Source of the DNA: Aspidiotus rigidus
Lineage: Eukaryota; Arthropoda; Insecta; Hemiptera; Diaspididae
Assembly: GCA_035079385.1 (NCBI GenBank)
Contig: JAVHKY010000013.1
Location: forward strand, 16,366,001-16,430,000
Length of the DNA: 64,000 nucleotides
Reading direction: 5' to 3'
Within the stretch, counting starts at the first letter, position 1. Every line of letters begins with the position of its first letter. Under the pieces are notes generated by a model. That model saw nothing but the letters and a program-made list of their open reading frames with translations. It was not told the DNA's origin and did no database searches. Below, piece by piece: positions 63,141 to 64,000 of the stretch. The position numbers and the translations under genes are program-made.

Positions 63141-63590
63141 GACTTGGAAGAATTTCGAGTCTCGAGCTATATTTGATAGGAGGGGGACTTGGAAGAATTT
63201 CGAGTCTCGAGCTATATATGAAAGGAGGGGGACTTGGAAGAATTTCGAGTCTCGAGCTATATATGGAAGGAGGGGGACTTGGAAGAATTTCATGTCTCGA
63301 GCTATATATAATAGGGGGGGGGGGGGCTTGGAAGAATTTTGACTTTCGAGCTACCGTCCGCCGTCCAACCAAAAACTTGGAAAAATTTTGAGACTCGAGC
63401 TATATATGATAGGAGGGGGACTTAAAAGAATTTCGAGTCTTGAGCTATATATGATAGGAGGGGGACTTGGAAGAATCGTGACTTTCGAGCTATATATGAT
63501 AGGAGGGGGACTTGGAAGAATTGTGACTTCCGAGCTATATATGATAGAAAGGGGACTTAGAAGAATTTCGACTCTCGAGCTATAGGAGGG
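63141..63590. repeat. 45-bp satellite array, about ten units
   Basis: Units start near 63141, 63186, 63231, 63276, then about 63325 and 63375, and 63420, 63465, 63510, 63555. Each is like gacttggaagaattt + cgagtctcgagctata + tatgataggaggggg. One unit at about 63300-63360 is expanded by a G run and a gtccgccgtcc insert, also found near 2150. The 45-bp length is divisible by three, so several frames on both strands stay open (15-residue repeats). I read these as by-products, not proteins. Confidence 0.92.
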
Positions 63591-64000
63591 AATGTAGAAT
63601 GATAATTTCGATTTGAATTATATGACAAGATTATCAACTCAGTTCCACACCACCTGAGAGGTCGAGTTAAGGAATTGTTCTAATTTTTTTTTTTTTTTTT
63701 TCTATTACATCCAACCAAAGAATAATTATTAAAAAAAAATAAAATAGATAAAATATTAAAAAAAAAAATTAAAAAAATATCACCTATATAATTATGTAAC
63801 AACCCCCCCCCCCCAAAAAAAAAAAAAAAAAAAAAACAATAATACTTTGATATACCAATCCGTTGTGAGGACTGGAGCCGAGTTTGAATTCATGTAATAA
63901 GGGAGTATGATTTGAACGCTATTTAAAGTTTATAAAGAGTAAAATCATAAAATATTTTTAAAAAAAGCGCTCCGCCCCCTGGACTCCCCAATTGTTTTCA
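63591..64000. other. Low-complexity end of the window
   Basis: Contains a T tract near 63687-63702, AT-rich words, and a C run followed by an A run at about 63805-63836. No gene. Confidence 0.6.

Noticed and set aside
63130..63372. Pro-rich repetitive frame on the minus strand and matching frames on the plus strand
   Set aside because: All are by-products of a 45-bp satellite whose length is divisible by three. There are no start context, splice or domain signals.
63141..63590. Regular repeats that could suggest a CRISPR array
   Set aside because: The units are contiguous, with no unique spacers of constant length, and the DNA is clearly eukaryotic.

Overview
This is animal nuclear DNA, AT-rich and packed with spliced genes, dispersed inverted-repeat elements and dead non-LTR retrotransposons. 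GT-AG introns, an insect-like protein complement, TTAGG-type repeats and a very AT-rich mitochondrial rRNA insert point to an insect. A sap-sucking hemipteran is plausible but not proven. Six genes were rebuilt by reading exons on both strands and checking that phase closes at every junction.

Layout. 0-2 kb: a roughly 460-bp tandem duplication that pairs a nuclear copy of mitochondrial 16S rRNA with a hAT-like transposon end. 2.1-2.8 kb: a degenerate array rich in TGACGTCA. 3-12 kb: no convincing gene, several foldback elements. 13.3-20.4 kb (minus): a PAM2 + MIF4G translation factor (PAIP1/CTIF-like) with a Jockey-like remnant in its last intron. 21.9-25.7 kb: a MITE, an RTE retrotransposon corpse and a Tc1/mariner-type MITE with perfect 69-bp arms. 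27.7-33.4 kb (minus): a complete 15-exon Real-time/SEC14L1-type lipid-transfer protein. 35.4-38.4 kb (minus): a 7-exon E2F4/5-like factor, head to head with IFT22/RABL5 (38.96-40.77 kb, plus). 41.2-41.8 kb (minus): a TMEM186-like gene, tail to tail with IFT22. 44.3-44.6 kb: a possible small secreted peptide. 46.5-47.8 kb (plus): an intact single-exon A32-like packaging ATPase of viral/Polinton type, preceded by twelve 11-residue repeats. 49.0-52.3 kb: a small membrane protein divergent from a complete 9-exon RRN3/TIF-IA. 52.3-64 kb: gene-poor, with a possible promoter and first exon near 55.3 kb, an R1-like and a Jockey-like remnant, and a 45-bp satellite.

The host genes are ordinary housekeeping functions: Pol I initiation, mRNA translation, lipid transfer, cell-cycle transcription, intraflagellar transport and probably complex I assembly. 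They form no pathway cluster, but two divergent pairs (E2F/IFT22 and small membrane protein/RRN3) probably share promoters. The element most worth following is the intact viral-type ATPase, which has no recognisable viral neighbours.
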